Part shown: piece by piece, positions 26,281 to 34,857 of the stretch
How the letters are laid out: the number at the start of each line of letters is the position of its first letter
Numbering within the stretch: the first letter of the stretch is position 1
Source of the DNA: Candidatus Poribacteria bacterium
Lineage (GTDB): Bacteria > Poribacteria > WGA-4E > WGA-3G
Length of the DNA: 64,000 nucleotides
Assembly: GCA_028818705.1 (NCBI GenBank)
Contig: JAPPNJ010000200.1
Coordinates: 17,547-81,546 of the forward strand
Reading direction: 5' to 3'
Notes under the pieces: model-generated
What the model was told of the DNA's origin: nothing
Database searches by the model: none
The model's input: only the letters and a program-made list of their open reading frames with translations
Made by a program: the position numbers and the translations under genes

Positions 26281-26703
26281 ATGGCAGTCGGCACAAAGAA
26301 TTCAGTAATTCAAGGATGTGGTGCACATCACATTGCGGTCCAGACCCGCGATTGGGACGCTTCCTTAACCTTTTATAAAGATGTTTTGGGCATGGAAGTT
26401 ATGGCAGAATTCGGTTCACCAGATCGGAAAATCGTTTTGTTAGACATGGGCGATGGCAGTCACATGGAACTGTTTCAACCTACAGCGTCATCTCCTGCAG
26501 CGGGAGACGCCAGTCCAAATGATCCGGTAACACACTTTGCACTCGCAACGACAGATATACGTGCTGCCATAGAACACGTTCGTCAGGCTGGCGCAGAAGT
26601 AACATTAGAGCCGAGAGATGTATCACTTGGTGCTCTCAACGCAACCATTGCCTTTTTCAAGGGACCCAACGGTGAAGTTATCGAATTTTTTCAAACACAT
26701 TAA
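26281..26703 (+). CDS. VOC-superfamily (glyoxalase/dioxygenase-like) protein
   Basis: This 140-residue single VOC module has paired beta-alpha-beta-beta-beta units. The metal-ligand pattern is His in GAHHIAVQTRD, Glu in SHMELFQP, His in PVTHFALAT and Glu in GEVIEFFQTH. It could be a glyoxalase I, methylmalonyl-CoA epimerase-like or resistance-type enzyme, and the substrate cannot be read. It stands alone with its own promoter, upstream of but separate from the rimP operon. Confidence 0.85.
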   Translation: MAVGTKNSVIQGCGAHHIAVQTRDWDASLTFYKDVLGMEVMAEFGSPDRKIVLLDMGDGSHMELFQPTASSPAAGDASPNDPVTHFALATTDIRAAIEHVRQAGAEVTLEPRDVSLGALNATIAFFKGPNGEVIEFFQTH

Positions 26704-26968
26704 CTCTGGGTCCAGCAATTAAAACGACAAGCAAATTCGCTTGATAAAAAAAGGGAAAAAGGATATTATGTAACAATAGAGGCAGGTCCGCGAGAATTAA
26801 CACACCGCTGCTTAAAGGTCGGTAGAAGTTGCAACACTTAATAGTCAGAATTTAGGGCGAGAGCTTAATACTTCACAATCCTCCGCTATCATCGGCGTGC
26901 AACGAAACCGAAATGAACCGCGAAGAACCTCTACTACTGGGACATATCGCGTTTTTTTTTAAATTGCA
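26704..26968 (+). other. Leader region of the rimP-nusA-infB operon
   Basis: No reading frame is convincing here. A weak CAAGC/GCTTG hairpin lies near 26730. A run of ten T follows CGCG at about 26950, directly before the rimP start, and could be an attenuator, although the stem is poor. The operon's promoter could not be pinned down. Confidence 0.35.
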
Positions 26969-27418
26969 ATGACGGTAACCGAGAAAAACTCTATCTTTGA
27001 ACTGTTAGCACCAATACTTGACATTGACGGCTTTGAACTCGTGGATGTTGAAACCCAGTCGCAAACCCTACGGCTCCTTATTCACAAACCCGGAGGTCTC
27101 ACAGTATCAGACTGCCAAGCAGTAGACTGTGTCGTGCGCCCGATTTTAGAAGTGTACCAGCACTTGGCAAGTTACACACAATTAGAAGTCGCCTCACCGG
27201 GGTTAGATAGACCTTTGCGAACTGCTGCAGACTTTCGGCGAAACTGCGGACGTACTGTCCAAATAGAAGTCGATTTGAAAAACGATGGAAATTATCAGGT
27301 GCAAGGTGATGTAATGGAGGTGTCCGATGAGCAGGTAACCTTGGCACAAGATAACGGAAAATACGTTACCATTAATATCTCAGGGATTCGCAATGCCCAT
27401 ATACACCTGAAATGGTAG
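26969..27418 (+). CDS. rimP: Ribosome maturation factor RimP
   Basis: It assists 30S subunit assembly. The 149-residue protein has the RimP N-domain (GFELVDVETQSQTLRLLIHKPGG, LTVSDCQAVDCVVRPIL, LEVASPGLDRPLRTAADF) and a C-terminal Sm-like barrel. It is first in the conserved rimP-nusA-rnpM-infB cluster, which supports the call. The ATG at 26969 follows a poly-T stretch and lacks an obvious Shine-Dalgarno. Confidence 0.93.
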   Translation: MTVTEKNSIFELLAPILDIDGFELVDVETQSQTLRLLIHKPGGLTVSDCQAVDCVVRPILEVYQHLASYTQLEVASPGLDRPLRTAADFRRNCGRTVQIEVDLKNDGNYQVQGDVMEVSDEQVTLAQDNGKYVTINISGIRNAHIHLKW

Positions 27419-27527
27419 TTGGTTAAAAACTGAAGTGCTGTTCGCACGTTTATATTCAGCAACCTGTACATAAGAAATTCAAAAAGGAGTCGCGGTTTGA
27501 CCGGAAAAGTCGCTGCGGATATTATTT

Positions 27528-28871
27528 ATGTTAGAAAACCTCCAAAACGCCATTCGTCAAAATGCAGCGCAAAACGAACTTCCCGAGCATATTGTCGTCG
27601 AGGCGATAGAAGATGCTGTGCGTGCTGCTGCGCGTCGAATTCACGGTCGAGATGCCGATATTCCTGTGGAGATAGATATTGAAAAAGGACACATACGGTG
27701 CTGTGTCCCGAAAAAAGTCGTCAATATTATGCAAAATCCTGCGACAGAAATCCCGATAGAGGAAGCAAGGAAACTTCAAGCGGATGCTGAATTTGAGGAC
27801 ATACTAAATGTATGGATTGATCCCAACGAACTTGGACGTGTTCAGGCCCAATTGGGGAAGCAAATTTATTCTCAACAGATAAAACAGGCAGAACGAGAAA
27901 AAATCTATGAGGAATTTTCTGGTCGTGAAGGCGAAATCGTCACCGGATATGTCCAGCGTTTTGAACGGGGTGGCATTATCTTAGACCTCGAACAGACAGA
28001 AGCTTTTTTACCACCTCGCGAGATGCCACGCTCGAAAACCTACGAACGCGGTAAACGCTTGCAATGTCTAATTTTATCAGTGAAAAACGAGGTTCGCGGT
28101 GCTCCTGTTATTGTATCTCGTACACACCGAGATCTTCTTGCAATGCTTTTTGAGCAGGAAGTCCCTGAAATCTACGAAGGTCAAGTCCGCATTATGGCAG
28201 TCGCGCGGGATCCGGGGAATAGAGCAAAGGTCGCTGTCCAGGCAACTGAGGAAGGTATAGATGCTGTCGGCACGTGTGTTGGGGTTAAAGGAATTCGCGT
28301 TCAAACTATCGTTAGCGAACTTGACGACGAAAAAATTGACCTGTTAGAATGGAGCGAAGATACAAGTGTCTTTATCGCTAATGCCTTACGTCCTGCTGCT
28401 GTCCGCCGAGTGGAGCTTGATGAAGAAACTAAAAGTGCACGTGTTATTGTACCCGATAACCAACTCTCGTTAGCAATCGGTCAACGTGGACAGAATGCTC
28501 GACTCGCCGCAAAATTGACCGGATGGAAGGTCGATATAAAGGGTGAATCCGAAGCAGCCGTTTCGATCGATGAACTCTTTAAACCGGATCCGAGTGAAGA
28601 AACTGCCGAGGAAATAGCGGTGAACCTCGAAGAGAACACCGACAATATAGAAACACAAACTGAAGATGCCGATGATACAACAACCTTCGAACAATCAATA
28701 AACTCGGAAACGGTTGTTGAAACGAAGACAGAGATCGACAACCCTGAAACCGAAGCAGAGACAGGACAAGATGAAGAGGCACCTGTGATAAGCTCTGAGG
28801 AAGATGCAGAGACAAATGGATCTCATGAGAGTGTCGAAAATGACGACTTTGACACTGAGCCTAAAAAATAA
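27528..28871 (+). CDS. nusA: Transcription termination/antitermination factor NusA
   Basis: It binds RNA polymerase and nascent RNA to control pausing, termination and antitermination. Domains in order: the N-terminal polymerase-binding domain (VVEAIEDAVRAAARRIHG), S1 (GEIVTGYVQRFERGGIILDLE), KH1, and KH2 (NQLSLAIGQRGQNARLAAKLTGWKVDI). An acidic, Thr/Glu-rich, probably disordered tail of about 90 residues takes the place of the acidic repeats of the E. coli protein. The start is ATG at 27528. The strong AAAAAGGAG at 27481 is too far upstream to serve it. Confidence 0.96.
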   Translation: MLENLQNAIRQNAAQNELPEHIVVEAIEDAVRAAARRIHGRDADIPVEIDIEKGHIRCCVPKKVVNIMQNPATEIPIEEARKLQADAEFEDILNVWIDPNELGRVQAQLGKQIYSQQIKQAEREKIYEEFSGREGEIVTGYVQRFERGGIILDLEQTEAFLPPREMPRSKTYERGKRLQCLILSVKNEVRGAPVIVSRTHRDLLAMLFEQEVPEIYEGQVRIMAVARDPGNRAKVAVQATEEGIDAVGTCVGVKGIRVQTIVSELDDEKIDLLEWSEDTSVFIANALRPAAVRRVELDEETKSARVIVPDNQLSLAIGQRGQNARLAAKLTGWKVDIKGESEAAVSIDELFKPDPSEETAEEIAVNLEENTDNIETQTEDADDTTTFEQSINSETVVETKTEIDNPETEAETGQDEEAPVISSEEDAETNGSHESVENDDFDTEPKK

Positions 28872-28958
28872 CTTTCTAACGTCTTTTTATTTTAGACTGT
28901 CAAGACAAGAATCGTAGGTACACCGATCCGGTGGATTGGAAGAGCGTTTAAAGAGTGG

Positions 28959-29273
28959 GTGAGGTTTTTGAGGGATGTTATTCGCACTTGTATCGGGTGC
29001 CGTGGTAAATTTCCGCAGAAAATGTTAATTCGATTTGTGTGTCAAGGAGACAAAACACTACAGATGGACAGCCCAAAGAAATTAGCCGGGCGCGGGGCTT
29101 ACGTCTGCCGCTCGCAATCCTGCGTCCAGAAAGCATTTAAGTCTCCAAAACGGATTAATTCTTTATTACGTGTACAACTCACAAGCAGAGTTATCGCGCA
29201 GTTTGAACAAGTTCTTCTTGAATGTGCGAGGAAATCTACGAGCTCAACAGAAAAAAAGGAGGAACTATCATGA
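28959..29273 (+). CDS. rnpM: YlxR/RnpM RNA-binding protein (DUF448)
   Basis: This small YlxR-fold protein is encoded between nusA and infB in most bacteria. The signature RTCIGCRGKFPQKMLIRFV and GRGAYVCRSQSCVQKA are intact. In Bacillus subtilis the homologue modulates RNase P. The start is GTG at 28959. Its stop overlaps the infB ATG by 4 bases (ATGA). Confidence 0.92.
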   Translation: MRFLRDVIRTCIGCRGKFPQKMLIRFVCQGDKTLQMDSPKKLAGRGAYVCRSQSCVQKAFKSPKRINSLLRVQLTSRVIAQFEQVLLECARKSTSSTEKKEELS

Positions 29274-31309
29274 CAAAAGGCACACGACAGCGGCGAAGGT
29301 CCGCTAAAAACAATCGTGAAGCTAATCAAAACTCAGGCATGCCCGTTTCCAAATTGGCAAGGCAATATAAACTAACAAGCAAAGAACTCATCGCTATATT
29401 AGAAGACCACGGCATTCAGGTTAAAAACGAAAAGAGTTTTCTTGACTCAGAAACTGTCGCGCTTATCGAATCTGAATTGGTAGAAAACCTATCTGAGGAA
29501 GACACCTCTACAGTTGCAGAGCCTGCCGAAGACAGTTCTGATACAAGCCCTCAAACAACAGATAGTTTACAGATCACAGAAGGTACAACAGTGTCGGACC
29601 TCGCGGCCTCCTTGAAATTACAACCTTCAGCCCTGATTATGCGGCTCATGAAGTTAAAAGTGATGGCAAATATCAATCAACGTCTCGATTACGATACGTT
29701 GGTAATGCTTGGGAAACACTTAGATTTTGAGGTAATCAAGGAACGGACGCTCGAAGATGACCTATTAACAGACCCACCCGATCCACCGAAATTTTTACAA
29801 CCTCGCGCGCCAGTTGTCACAATCATGGGTCACGTTGACCACGGCAAGACCTCTCTTTTGGACTCTATACGTGAATCAAACATTAGTGAATCTGAAGCGG
29901 GGAATATCACACAACACATTGGGGCTTACCACGTGAGTTTGTCGACAGGAAGTGTTGTTTTCTTGGATACACCCGGTCACGCTGCCTTTACTGCTATGCG
30001 GGCGCGAGGGGCACAAGTAACCGATATCGTCGTCCTGATTGTGGCTGCTGATGATGGGGTCATGCCCCAGACTATTGAAGCCATCAGTCACGCAAAAGCC
30101 GCCAAGGTTCCAATCGTGGTAGCGATAAATAAGATAGATGTCTCCGGGGCGCGTCCAGATTATATCCGACAACAATTGGCAGAACAGGATCTTGTTCCAG
30201 AAGAATGGGGCGGACAAACAATTTGTGTTGAGACCTCTGCGACAGAAGGAACCGGCATTGACACTTTACTGGAAATGCTTCTCTTAGAAGCTGCACTCCT
30301 TGAATTGAAAGCGAATCCAAACAAAGCTGCGCGAGGTATCATTATTGAAGCAGAGGTCGACAAAGAACGCGGGGCTGTCGCGACGGTTCTTGTGCAGTCT
30401 GGGACCCTGCGCGTCGGAGATGCCTTTGTTTCAGGAAGATATTCTGGCAAAGTTAGAGCGATGATAGATGATCACGGTAAACGTATGAAGGAAGTAGGTC
30501 CCTCACGTCCTGTTGAAATCCTCGGTTTCACAGGTGTTCCGGAGGCAGGTGACAAGTTTTATGCCGTCGAATCCGATAGGGATGCCCGAACCATCAGTGA
30601 AACTCGACAAGACCAATATCGGACCGAAAAACTTGGTGCAAACAGTCACATCAGTTTAGAAAACCTATTCCAACAGATCCAAGAAGGTGAGATTAAGGAA
30701 CTGAACGTTGTCCTCAAAGGGGATGTGCAAGGTTCAGTGCAAGCTGTTGCTTCATCCCTACTTGATTTGAGTACGGAGGAGGTTAAAATCAATATCATTC
30801 ACCAAGCCGTTGGTGGTATTACCGAAACCGACATTCTGCTCGCCTCTGCCTCTGATGCTATTGTCGTCGGTTTTAATGTACATCCGACCACAGAAGCAGT
30901 ACAAGCAAAAGAAATTGAAGGGATTGATGTGCGTACGTATAACGTCATCTACAATCTCATCTCCTATATCCGCTCAGCGATGGAAGGCTTATTAGATCCG
31001 GAAGTTCGGGAAGTTGTTATTGGGCGTGCAGAAGTTCGTGAATTGTTTAGAGTACCACGGCTGGGTTTAGTTGCAGGTAGTTATGTCAATTGGGGACGAA
31101 TCTCCTACAACCAACCGCTTCGTGTTCTTCGCGACAATCGCTTAATTCACGAAGGGAAGGTGAACTCGCTTCGTCGTTTCAAGGACAATGTGAACGAAGT
31201 GCAAGCGAATTATGAATGCGGTATAGGTATCGAAACCTTTGATGACTTGAAAACTGGCGATGTGCTCGAATGTTACGTTCATGAGCAAGTGGCGCGCTCA
31301 CTTTCTTAA
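29270..31309 (+). CDS. infB: Translation initiation factor IF-2
   Basis: This GTPase places initiator tRNA on the 30S subunit. A short IF2_N domain (VSKLARQYKLTSKELIAILEDHGIQVK) is followed by the G domain, with G1 GHVDHGKTSLLD, G3 DTPGHAAF and G4 NKID. Domains II-IV follow (C-terminal GLVAGSYVNWGRI). At 679 residues it lacks the long N-terminal extension of enterobacterial IF-2 and is closer to the Bacillus form. The ATG at 29270 was chosen for AAGGAGG 6 bases upstream and the overlap with rnpM. Confidence 0.97.
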   Translation: MTKGTRQRRRSAKNNREANQNSGMPVSKLARQYKLTSKELIAILEDHGIQVKNEKSFLDSETVALIESELVENLSEEDTSTVAEPAEDSSDTSPQTTDSLQITEGTTVSDLAASLKLQPSALIMRLMKLKVMANINQRLDYDTLVMLGKHLDFEVIKERTLEDDLLTDPPDPPKFLQPRAPVVTIMGHVDHGKTSLLDSIRESNISESEAGNITQHIGAYHVSLSTGSVVFLDTPGHAAFTAMRARGAQVTDIVVLIVAADDGVMPQTIEAISHAKAAKVPIVVAINKIDVSGARPDYIRQQLAEQDLVPEEWGGQTICVETSATEGTGIDTLLEMLLLEAALLELKANPNKAARGIIIEAEVDKERGAVATVLVQSGTLRVGDAFVSGRYSGKVRAMIDDHGKRMKEVGPSRPVEILGFTGVPEAGDKFYAVESDRDARTISETRQDQYRTEKLGANSHISLENLFQQIQEGEIKELNVVLKGDVQGSVQAVASSLLDLSTEEVKINIIHQAVGGITETDILLASASDAIVVGFNVHPTTEAVQAKEIEGIDVRTYNVIYNLISYIRSAMEGLLDPEVREVVIGRAEVRELFRVPRLGLVAGSYVNWGRISYNQPLRVLRDNRLIHEGKVNSLRRFKDNVNEVQANYECGIGIETFDDLKTGDVLECYVHEQVARSLS

Positions 31310-31389
31310 CCGAGTCAAGTTTGCATAACAATCCATTTTCACAAAAGGTACGGTTGAAAAATCGCGCCTGTAGCTGACTAACAGTTTTC

Positions 31390-31674
31390 ATGCACATCGG
31401 TGTTTGTAAAATCTGGCTCCGAATCCCACAGAGCCACTCACTGAAGGCAAAGCGCCGGGTCATCAAAAGCCTGATCGCGAGGCTTAAGAATCGGTTCAAT
31501 ATTGCTATTGCGGAAGTAGAAGCATTAAATACGCATGAAGCTGCGGTATTAGCTGCTGTATCAGTTTCCAATGATGCAGCGCATTTGAATAGACTCATCT
31601 CACACGTTATCACCTTTATTGAGGCAAATGTAGATGCTGAGTTAGTGGATTATAAAACTGAATTTTTCTTTTGA
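31390..31674 (+). CDS. ylxP: YlxP-like protein (DUF503)
   Basis: This 94-residue DUF503 protein has the conserved start MHIGVCKIWLRIPQSHSLKAKRRVIKSLIARLKNRF (split here: MHIGVCKIWLRIPQ, then SLKAKRRVIKSLI) and a ferredoxin-like fold. It is conserved between infB and rbfA in many bacteria. Its function is not established, and the context suggests ribosome assembly or RNA binding. Confidence 0.9.
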   Translation: MHIGVCKIWLRIPQSHSLKAKRRVIKSLIARLKNRFNIAIAEVEALNTHEAAVLAAVSVSNDAAHLNRLISHVITFIEANVDAELVDYKTEFFF

Positions 31675-31702
31675 TGAAGATTGCATCAAAGACAGGAACA
31701 TT

Positions 31703-32086
31703 ATGGTAAACAATAGAAGACAAGACCGGGTTGGTGCCTTAATCCAACGAGAACTAAGTGAGATTATCCAACGTTCTGTTAAGGATCCACGCGTTGCGCT
31801 TTGTACCATCACGCAAGCGGAGATTTCACCCGACCTGAAATATGCAGATGTGAAGGTGAGTGTCATCGGCGATCAAACCCAAAAGGATAATACGCTCGCA
31901 GGTCTGAAAAGTGCAGCAGGGTTTCTTAGGCGAGAAATTGGTAACCGTCTTACACTCCGCTACTCACCAGAACTTCGGTTCGCCATAGATGAATCTGCCG
32001 ACTATCTCTTCAAAATAGACGGACTCCTCAAATCTGTTGAATCCGAAGACGAAACACCTGAGAATCATACAGCGGACCTTCCATGA
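31703..32086 (+). CDS. rbfA: 30S ribosome-binding factor RbfA
   Basis: This KH-fold factor acts in late 16S rRNA maturation and cold adaptation. The family features are RVGALIQRELSEIIQRSVKDPR, ISPDLKYADVKVSVIGD and LRYSPELRFAIDES. Its stop overlaps the next start by 4 bases (ATGA). Confidence 0.95.
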   Translation: MVNNRRQDRVGALIQRELSEIIQRSVKDPRVALCTITQAEISPDLKYADVKVSVIGDQTQKDNTLAGLKSAAGFLRREIGNRLTLRYSPELRFAIDESADYLFKIDGLLKSVESEDETPENHTADLP

Positions 32087-33117
32087 GCACCTTACATAAT
32101 ATGGTTGACATGCATAAATACCGCAGCCTCCTCGCACTACTGGATCGGTACGATAATTTCGCACTCTCAACGCACATTAACCCGGATGGCGATGCGATTG
32201 GTTCTGAACTGAGTCTCTATTTCTTTTTAACGCAACTGGGAAAATCTGTTAGAATATTTAACACCGACACAGTGCCAACTAACTACAGATTTCTACCATT
32301 CTGGGACAGCATTGAAGGCGTAGGTTCAGTTGGCAGTTATCGTCCAGAAGTGCTGGTTGTTTTAGACGCCAGTACACTCGAACGGATCGGTAAGACGCTG
32401 TCGAAAATTTTGGTGCCGATACATATACTCGTCAACATTGATCATCATGCGACATCGGAAGCGTTCGGTGATATCAATCTCATCGAGCCTTCAGCCTCTT
32501 CCACATCAGAAATCGTATATACACTCATTAAGTATCACCAAACCCCAATAAGCAAATTCTGTGCCCTTTGCCTATACACAGGATTGATGTTTGATACCGG
32601 CTGCTTTCGCTATAGCAATGCTACAGCCGAGACGCACCGTATCGCGGCGGAATTGATTGAGATCGGGGAATTTGCCCCCGATGAGGTTTACCGGTCGGTC
32701 TACGAACATATCCCTGTCAGTAAAATTCGTCTATTAAGTGAAATCCTCCGCACCTTGAAAGTCACAGATAACGGTAAGATTGCCTCCGTGTACGCCACAC
32801 AAGCAATGTTCCAGAAGACCGGTACCACCCCCGAAGCTGTAGAGGGTGTTGTGAACCAGATTCAAGCAATTGCGGGCATTGAGGTGGCATTGTGTGCGTG
32901 CGAACTGAGAGATGGAAGTACTAAGGTGAGTCTGCGGAGCCAAGGTCAGGTAGATGTTAGCGAACTGGCTTCAGAGTTTGAAGGTGGAGGACACTCACGC
33001 GCCTCAGGCTGTCGGATTGTAATGCCTTATTTATCAGCAATTACAGCAGTTGTCCACACCGCACAACGTTACATTGATCAGCCCTCCACGAGATGTGGTG
33101 ATTCTTTTAAGGATTGA
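32083..33117 (+). CDS. nrnA: DHH-family bifunctional oligoribonuclease / pAp phosphatase (NrnA type)
   Basis: It degrades nanoRNA and 3'-phosphoadenosine 5'-phosphate in the cytoplasm. DHH motifs are present: STHINPDGDAIGSE, LDAST, VNIDHH, and a C-terminal DHHA1 GGGHSRASGCRI nucleotide-binding loop. It occupies the position between rbfA and ribF where truB is commonly found. ATG at 32083 is coupled to the rbfA stop. Confidence 0.93.
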   Translation: MSTLHNMVDMHKYRSLLALLDRYDNFALSTHINPDGDAIGSELSLYFFLTQLGKSVRIFNTDTVPTNYRFLPFWDSIEGVGSVGSYRPEVLVVLDASTLERIGKTLSKILVPIHILVNIDHHATSEAFGDINLIEPSASSTSEIVYTLIKYHQTPISKFCALCLYTGLMFDTGCFRYSNATAETHRIAAELIEIGEFAPDEVYRSVYEHIPVSKIRLLSEILRTLKVTDNGKIASVYATQAMFQKTGTTPEAVEGVVNQIQAIAGIEVALCACELRDGSTKVSLRSQGQVDVSELASEFEGGGHSRASGCRIVMPYLSAITAVVHTAQRYIDQPSTRCGDSFKD

Positions 33118-33121
33118 AAAC

Positions 33122-34090
33122 GTGGAAAACGCTTGCAATAACAGTGATTCCTCAATCGCGACAATATACAACTTAGACGACATCACCGGATTCGAGAAAG
33201 ACACTGTAGTTACCTTCGGCGTGTTCGATGGAATCCATATTGGACACCAAGCGGTTATCAAAACGCTTTTGCAGCGTGCTGCGCAAGATAAATTAATAAG
33301 TGTGCTGGTCGGATTCTACCCACATCCACTGGCATTTCTGTCCCCAGAACGATCTCCACCTATCTTGACCCCTCTTTCCAAGCGCGTGGAAATTCTTCAC
33401 CAATTCGGCATTGATAAAATTGTCATTCTCAACTTTGACGCGCAGATTGCGGCAATGTCCCCTGAATCCTTTGTCGAGAAGGTTCTCTTGGAGAAATGTC
33501 GAGCCAAACACGTCGTCGTTGGCTATGCCTGTCAATTCGGGAAAAATCGCGCTGGCAATGCGCAGCGATTAGCAGAAATCAGCGAGGATTATCCGTTTGA
33601 TGTCACAATCGTCCCACCAACAGAGATAAACGGTGCGCCTGTGCATAGTACTCGCATCCGCCAAGCACTTGCGCGGGGAGACCTCCGTTGGAGTTCACAA
33701 TTATTGGGGCGTCCTTACTCGTTGGTTGGAGAGGTTGTCCACGGTGATGGCAGAGGCAAACACATCGGCTTCCCGACTGCGAATATAGACACACAGAACC
33801 AAATCTGTCCGCCTAATGGTGTATACGCAATCCGCGCAAAACTGGAAGGTAAGTGGTTAGATGGTGTCCTAAATATCGGCACACGTCCCACATTCAACGA
33901 GTTGAATTTTCAAGTAGAAAGTTACTTTTTCGATTTCAACGAAACCATCTATGGTAAATCGGTAGAAATCTTTTTTGTAGAAAAAATTAGGAGCGAACGG
34001 AAGTTCCCGAACCTTCAATCCCTTGTTCAACAAATACAACGCGACGTCATGGCTGCAGCGGAGATTCTCGCCGAGTCTGCACATCCGTAA
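33122..34090 (+). CDS. ribF: Bifunctional riboflavin kinase / FMN adenylyltransferase
   Basis: It makes FMN and FAD from riboflavin. The N-terminal adenylyltransferase has the HxGH motif in FGVFDGIHIGHQAVIK and VGYACQFGKNRAG. The C-terminal kinase has GDGRGKHIGFPTANI and GVLNIGTRPTF. I set the start at GTG 33122, 4 bases after the nrnA stop with TAAGGA upstream, which gives 322 residues, the normal size. The open frame extends 72 bases further into nrnA without family support. Confidence 0.93.
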   Translation: MENACNNSDSSIATIYNLDDITGFEKDTVVTFGVFDGIHIGHQAVIKTLLQRAAQDKLISVLVGFYPHPLAFLSPERSPPILTPLSKRVEILHQFGIDKIVILNFDAQIAAMSPESFVEKVLLEKCRAKHVVVGYACQFGKNRAGNAQRLAEISEDYPFDVTIVPPTEINGAPVHSTRIRQALARGDLRWSSQLLGRPYSLVGEVVHGDGRGKHIGFPTANIDTQNQICPPNGVYAIRAKLEGKWLDGVLNIGTRPTFNELNFQVESYFFDFNETIYGKSVEIFFVEKIRSERKFPNLQSLVQQIQRDVMAAAEILAESAHP

Positions 34091-34126
34091 GAGGCATGAA
34101 AACTATCCAATCACAAGAGTTTAATT

Positions 34127-34155
34127 TGAATTTCAGGTTGATTTGTGATATTATA
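34127..34155 (+). promoter_or_regulatory. Promoter upstream of rpsO
   Basis: TTGAAT (34127-34132), a 17-base spacer and TATTAT (34150-34155). This would give a leader of about 190 bases for rpsO, long enough to host the autoregulatory S15-binding structure known in other bacteria, though I could not identify one. Confidence 0.65.
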
Positions 34156-34352
34156 TATGTACATGATATTAAACCCAGACAAGAATCGGAGTAATCGTCT
34201 GAAGCAACTTAGTGTTCATCTCATATAGCGTGGGCAAAGCATTTTTGTTTCATATTGTGCGTTTTATGAGATGATTTCTGACAAGACAAAATTCACAAAT
34301 TTCTAAAATTTGTTGTATAAATCAGTTGTTCAACCAAAAGGAGGTGACGCAA

Positions 34353-34643
34353 TTGGCAATTAGTGCAGCAGAGAAGCAAGAACTCATGCAACAGCATCAG
34401 TTACACCAACAGGATACAGGCTCTCCAGAAGCTCAAGTGGCAATTTTAACTGCTCGCATTCGACAGTTGACTGAACATTTTCGGACACACCGGAAGGATT
34501 ACCATTCCCGCCACGGACTTTATCGTCTTGTTGGCAAGCAGCGCCGTTTGTTAAGGTATTTGCACAAAAAGGACGTTACACGCTATTACCGTTTGATTGA
34601 TGAACTTGGAATTCGTGACACTATCGGAACAAGGAGAAATTAG
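34353..34643 (+). CDS. rpsO: 30S ribosomal protein S15
   Basis: S15 is a primary 16S rRNA-binding protein. The sequence shows the invariant DTGSPEAQVAILTARI, HRKDYHSRHGLYRLVGKQRRLLRYL and the C-terminal YYRLIDELGIR. The start is TTG at 34353, not an upstream TTG in the same frame, because AAAGGAGGTG ends 7-8 bases before it and the protein then aligns with S15 from its first residue (96 against 89 residues in E. coli). Confidence 0.97.
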   Translation: MAISAAEKQELMQQHQLHQQDTGSPEAQVAILTARIRQLTEHFRTHRKDYHSRHGLYRLVGKQRRLLRYLHKKDVTRYYRLIDELGIRDTIGTRRN

Positions 34644-34751
34644 ATTTCGCGCTGGTGCCAAGCGGTTACGAAATACGTTTTATATTGCGGCAGATGGTGT
34701 TCAAGTCACATCAGAGCCGTACATTATAACACTTAAAGATTGTAGCCAATA

Positions 34752-34780
34752 TTGACAATGCCTTTCTTTGAGCATAGATT
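34752..34780 (+). promoter_or_regulatory. Promoter upstream of pnp
   Basis: TTGACA (34752-34757), a 17-base spacer and TAGATT (34775-34780), in the gap between rpsO and pnp. T-rich tracts follow at about 34790-34815. Confidence 0.55.
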
Positions 34781-34857
34781 TCTCTCTAACCGTTTTTTTA
34801 TTTTTTTATACTTGGTGACACGACGAAATAATTGGAAATACAGGAGAAGTATATAGA

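Noticed and set aside
27497..27682. 61-codon frame with AAAAAGGAG upstream of its TTG, overlapping the nusA start
   Set aside because: The Arg/Ser/Cys-rich product looks like an out-of-frame reading of nusA; a leader peptide cannot be excluded but nothing supports it.
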